Origin: an uncultured Desulfuromonadales bacterium | GTDB lineage: Bacteria; Desulfobacterota; Desulfuromonadia; Desulfuromonadales; Geopsychrobacteraceae | Assembly: GCA_945787295.1 (NCBI GenBank) | Contig: CALZHQ010000105.1 | Location: 2,820 to 20,051, forward strand | DNA length: 17,232 bases | Reading direction: 5' to 3' | Shown here: positions 15,461 through 17,232 of the stretch, piece after piece | Layout of the letters: each line of letters starts with the position of its first letter | Position numbering within the stretch: position 1 is the stretch's first letter | Program-made: the position numbers and the translations under genes | The notes under the pieces: model-generated | What the model saw: the letters and a program-made list of their open reading frames with translations, nothing else | Told to the model about the DNA's origin: nothing | Database searches by the model: none

Positions 15461-15523
15461 GCGGTATACGGTATCAATTCACAACAAACGATAACCGCAG
15501 CCCCAAGGGAATACGGCCAAGCC

Positions 15524-16885
15524 ATGCACAGCGGAAAAATTTATATCTGTGACGCCGATCAGAACTCACGTCAATTCCTGGAAGAGGCCCTGCAGCTGCA
15601 GGGACACCAACTCCAGAGCTACACTCAGGGCAATGGTTTGCTGCAAATCCTTGAGGAACTCGAGGAAGACGCACCCGACCTGATTCTGATCGATATGCAC
15701 CTGCCCGACATCAGCGGACTCGACCTGTTACGCCGCATTAAGCGCCTACGCCCGCAGCAGCATGTGGTCACCATGAACGCTTTCGGTACCGTGCGCGGTG
15801 CGGTCGAAACCATGAAACAGGGGGCCTACGACTACCTGCTCAAACCGTTCACGCCGAGTGAACTGAACAGCCTGGTCGATAAATTGATCGAGCACAACCG
15901 GCTGGTTTCAGAAAATCGCTCCCTGAAAGCGGAAATCCGCCGCCGCTTCGACCCGGAACAGGTGGTTTTCAAAAGCCCCTCGTTCGGCCAGGTCTTTGAG
16001 CTGGCGAAAAAGGTCGCTGCCTCTGAAGCGAGTATTCTGATCATGGGCGAAAGCGGTGCCGGCAAAGAGATCATCGCCTCAACCATCCACTACAGCAGCC
16101 CACGCCGCGACCAGCGCTTTTTAACCATCAACTGTGCCGCGCTGACCGACACCCTGCTCGAAAGCCAGCTGTTCGGCCATGTCAAAGGCGCCTTCACCGG
16201 GGCCATCGGCACCCAGCGCGGCCTGATCGAAGAGGCGGATCGCGGCACCCTGTTCCTTGACGAGATCGGCGATATCAGCCCCGGCCTGCAGGCCAAGCTG
16301 CTGCGCGTACTGCAGGAAAGGGAATTTATCCCGGTCGGTTCAACCAAAGTCCGCCGGGCCAACGTGCGCTTTGTCGCCGCGACGAACAAAGATCTGCAGG
16401 AAGAGGTGAAGGCCGGCAACTTCCGTGAAGACCTCTACTACCGCCTCAATGTCGTCACCCTCCAGGTCCCTTCACTGCGCGAACGGCCGGAGGATGTCGA
16501 GCCACTGGCACAGCTGTTTATCGAAAAGTTTGCCGGGCGCGATAAACTCGTTCTGACCAAAGACGCCTTAAGCATCCTGCTCAGCTACAGCTGGCCGGGG
16601 AATGTCCGGGAGCTGGAAAACATCATCGAGATGGCGGTCATTCTGGCGGACCAGGGAGAGATTGATGTTGCCCAGCTGCCGGCCAAACTGACCGCCGACC
16701 AGATCAGCCCGATGGCCGCGCCCAAGGCCGGAATGTCCCTGGAAGAGGTGGAAAAGCTCTACATCGAGCAGATCTACCGCGAAACCGGTTACCATAAACT
16801 GCGCACCTCGCAGATCCTCGACATTGCGCGGCGCACCCTCGACCGCAAGCTGCAACAGTACAATATCCACAAAGAAGCGACCTAG
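15524..16885 (+). CDS. NtrC-family sigma-54-dependent response regulator (likely hydrogenase regulator)
   Basis: This 453-residue protein has three parts. The receiver domain (4-120) has Asp10/Asp12, phospho-acceptor Asp57 in LILIDMHLP, Thr83 and Lys107. The AAA+ domain (~145-385) has Walker A GESGAGKE (175-182), the sigma-54-contacting GAFTGA (222-227), Walker B GTLFLDEIG (241-249) and SWPGNVRELEN. A Fis-type helix-turn-helix (~420-446, TSQILDIARRTLDRKL) ends the protein. The frame is open to 15332, but ATG 15524 places the receiver at the N-terminus as in the family; AAGGGA lies 13 nt before it. No sensor kinase is adjacent. Position between hypA and a sigma-54 promoter suggests a HoxA/HydG-like hydrogenase activator; that role is inference. 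Confidence 0.92.
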   Translation: MHSGKIYICDADQNSRQFLEEALQLQGHQLQSYTQGNGLLQILEELEEDAPDLILIDMHLPDISGLDLLRRIKRLRPQQHVVTMNAFGTVRGAVETMKQGAYDYLLKPFTPSELNSLVDKLIEHNRLVSENRSLKAEIRRRFDPEQVVFKSPSFGQVFELAKKVAASEASILIMGESGAGKEIIASTIHYSSPRRDQRFLTINCAALTDTLLESQLFGHVKGAFTGAIGTQRGLIEEADRGTLFLDEIGDISPGLQAKLLRVLQEREFIPVGSTKVRRANVRFVAATNKDLQEEVKAGNFREDLYYRLNVVTLQVPSLRERPEDVEPLAQLFIEKFAGRDKLVLTKDALSILLSYSWPGNVRELENIIEMAVILADQGEIDVAQLPAKLTADQISPMAAPKAGMSLEEVEKLYIEQIYRETGYHKLRTSQILDIARRTLDRKLQQYNIHKEAT

Positions 16886-16955
16886 AACTGCCGCGGTTAA
16901 TCATGTCCCAAAGGCCCCCGACCCGGACAAAATGACACACCCTGTTTAATCCTGT

Positions 16956-17002
16956 CCGTATACGGGTATATACGCCGTAAACGGCACTTTGCACCGTAAA
17001 CG
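16956..17002 (+). repeat. Three 10-bp repeats at exact 19-bp spacing (candidate activator sites)
   Basis: CCGTATACGG (16956), CCGTAAACGG (16975) and CCGTAAACGT (16994) start exactly 19 bp apart. The first is a perfect palindrome. Relative to the sigma-54 start predicted near 17075 they lie at about -119 to -73, a normal distance for NtrC-type enhancer sites. Upstream, TTAATCMTGTCC occurs at 16897 and 16946, with an opposed GGACA at 16925. Confidence 0.6.
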
Positions 17003-17048
17003 TATACACCTATTCTTTTCAAACCCTTACCTCTCCTCGCGCTTAATT

Positions 17049-17064
17049 AGGCACACTCCTTGCC
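17049..17064 (+). promoter_or_regulatory. Sigma-54 (-24/-12) promoter
   Basis: AGGCACACTCCTTGCC has GG (17050-17051) and GC (17062-17063) exactly 10 bp apart, with GGCAC and TTGC matching the consensus elements. Transcription would start near 17075, giving a leader of about 140 nt before ATG 17217. Confidence 0.8.
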
Positions 17065-17078
17065 CACTGCCATCCGCT

Positions 17079-17110
17079 GATGTGCGCATTTTTGTCCACC
17101 TGCGCACATC
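17079..17110 (+). other. Hairpin at the 5' end of the sigma-54 transcript
   Basis: GATGTGCGCA (17079-17088) and TGCGCACATC (17101-17110) form a perfect 10-bp stem with a 12-nt loop containing TTTTTGTCCACC. A second weaker inverted repeat, GGTCGG (17136-17141) with CCGACC (17157-17162), follows in the leader. There is no terminator-like T-run after the stem, so 5'-end stabilisation or an operator are possible roles. Confidence 0.55.
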
Positions 17111-17216
17111 TGCAGCGCCACCTGTTATCTGGCTAGGTCGGCCAGTGCCGTTTTGACCGACCACCAATTTCACAAGGTTTTTCTAAACCTGAAGCAACGA
17201 AGGAGAGAAGAGAATC

Positions 17217-17232
17217 ATGGCAAAAATCGTCA
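17217..17232 (+). CDS. Start of a sigma-54-controlled gene (first codons only)
   Basis: ATG 17217 is preceded by AAGGAG (17200-17205) and purine-rich sequence. Only MAKIV is visible before the window ends, so no family can be assigned. Its promoter and the adjoining hyp operon and regulator suggest a hydrogenase structural or electron-transfer subunit, as inference only. Confidence 0.55.

Noticed and set aside
15332..15523. N-terminal extension of the response regulator to 15332
   Set aside because: The 64 extra residues have no domain and would overlap the hypA start and divergent promoter region; the receiver domain begins right after ATG 15524.

Overview
The window looks like part of a Desulfuromonadales-type (Geobacter/Desulfuromonas/Pelobacter relatives) chromosome. 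This rests on a small protein resembling the GSU3473 family, two copies of a roughly 120-bp palindromic intergenic repeat of a kind I associate with that group, a hypABCDE cluster beside a sigma-54 response regulator, and a -24/-12 promoter. The taxonomic placement is inference. No tRNA, rRNA, CRISPR array or transposase was seen.

Region 1 (1-10452) is a Lap-type surface adhesion module. On the minus strand lies the N-terminal part of a giant VCBS/cadherin-like adhesin that runs off the left edge, made of 105-residue repeats. It carries a one-base frameshift near 2953 that cuts it after 238 codons. Divergently, on the plus strand, is a tight four-gene run: type I secretion ATPase/permease, HlyD-type adaptor, LapG-like periplasmic cysteine protease, and a two-pass membrane protein with periplasmic, PAS and degenerate HD-GYP domains. 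In Pseudomonas the fourth role is held by LapD, a degenerate GGDEF-EAL protein that binds c-di-GMP and holds LapG. Here a degenerate HD-GYP protein occupies that genetic position, which is the most interesting system-level observation in the window.

Region 2 (10453-11764) holds a convergent terminator hairpin, a GSU3473-like small gene (minus), a well-formed sigma-70 promoter followed within about 70 nt by two hairpins built from four interchangeable GGTGAT/ATCACC modules (candidate small RNA or attenuator), a ferritin-like diiron protein, and the first copy of the palindromic repeat.

Region 3 (11762-15337, minus) is the NiFe-hydrogenase maturation operon hypA-hypB-hypC-hypD-hypE. hypA most likely starts at TTG, and the second palindromic repeat sits between hypD and hypE. 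No hypF is present.

Region 4 (15338-17232) has the hypA/regulator divergent intergenic region, an NtrC-family response regulator, and a 331-bp leader. The leader contains three CCGTAWACG repeats spaced exactly 19 bp, a sigma-54 promoter and a 10-bp-stem hairpin, ahead of a gene of which only the first codons (MAKIV) are visible. By context this gene probably begins a hydrogenase structural operon, with the regulator as its activator; that is inference.
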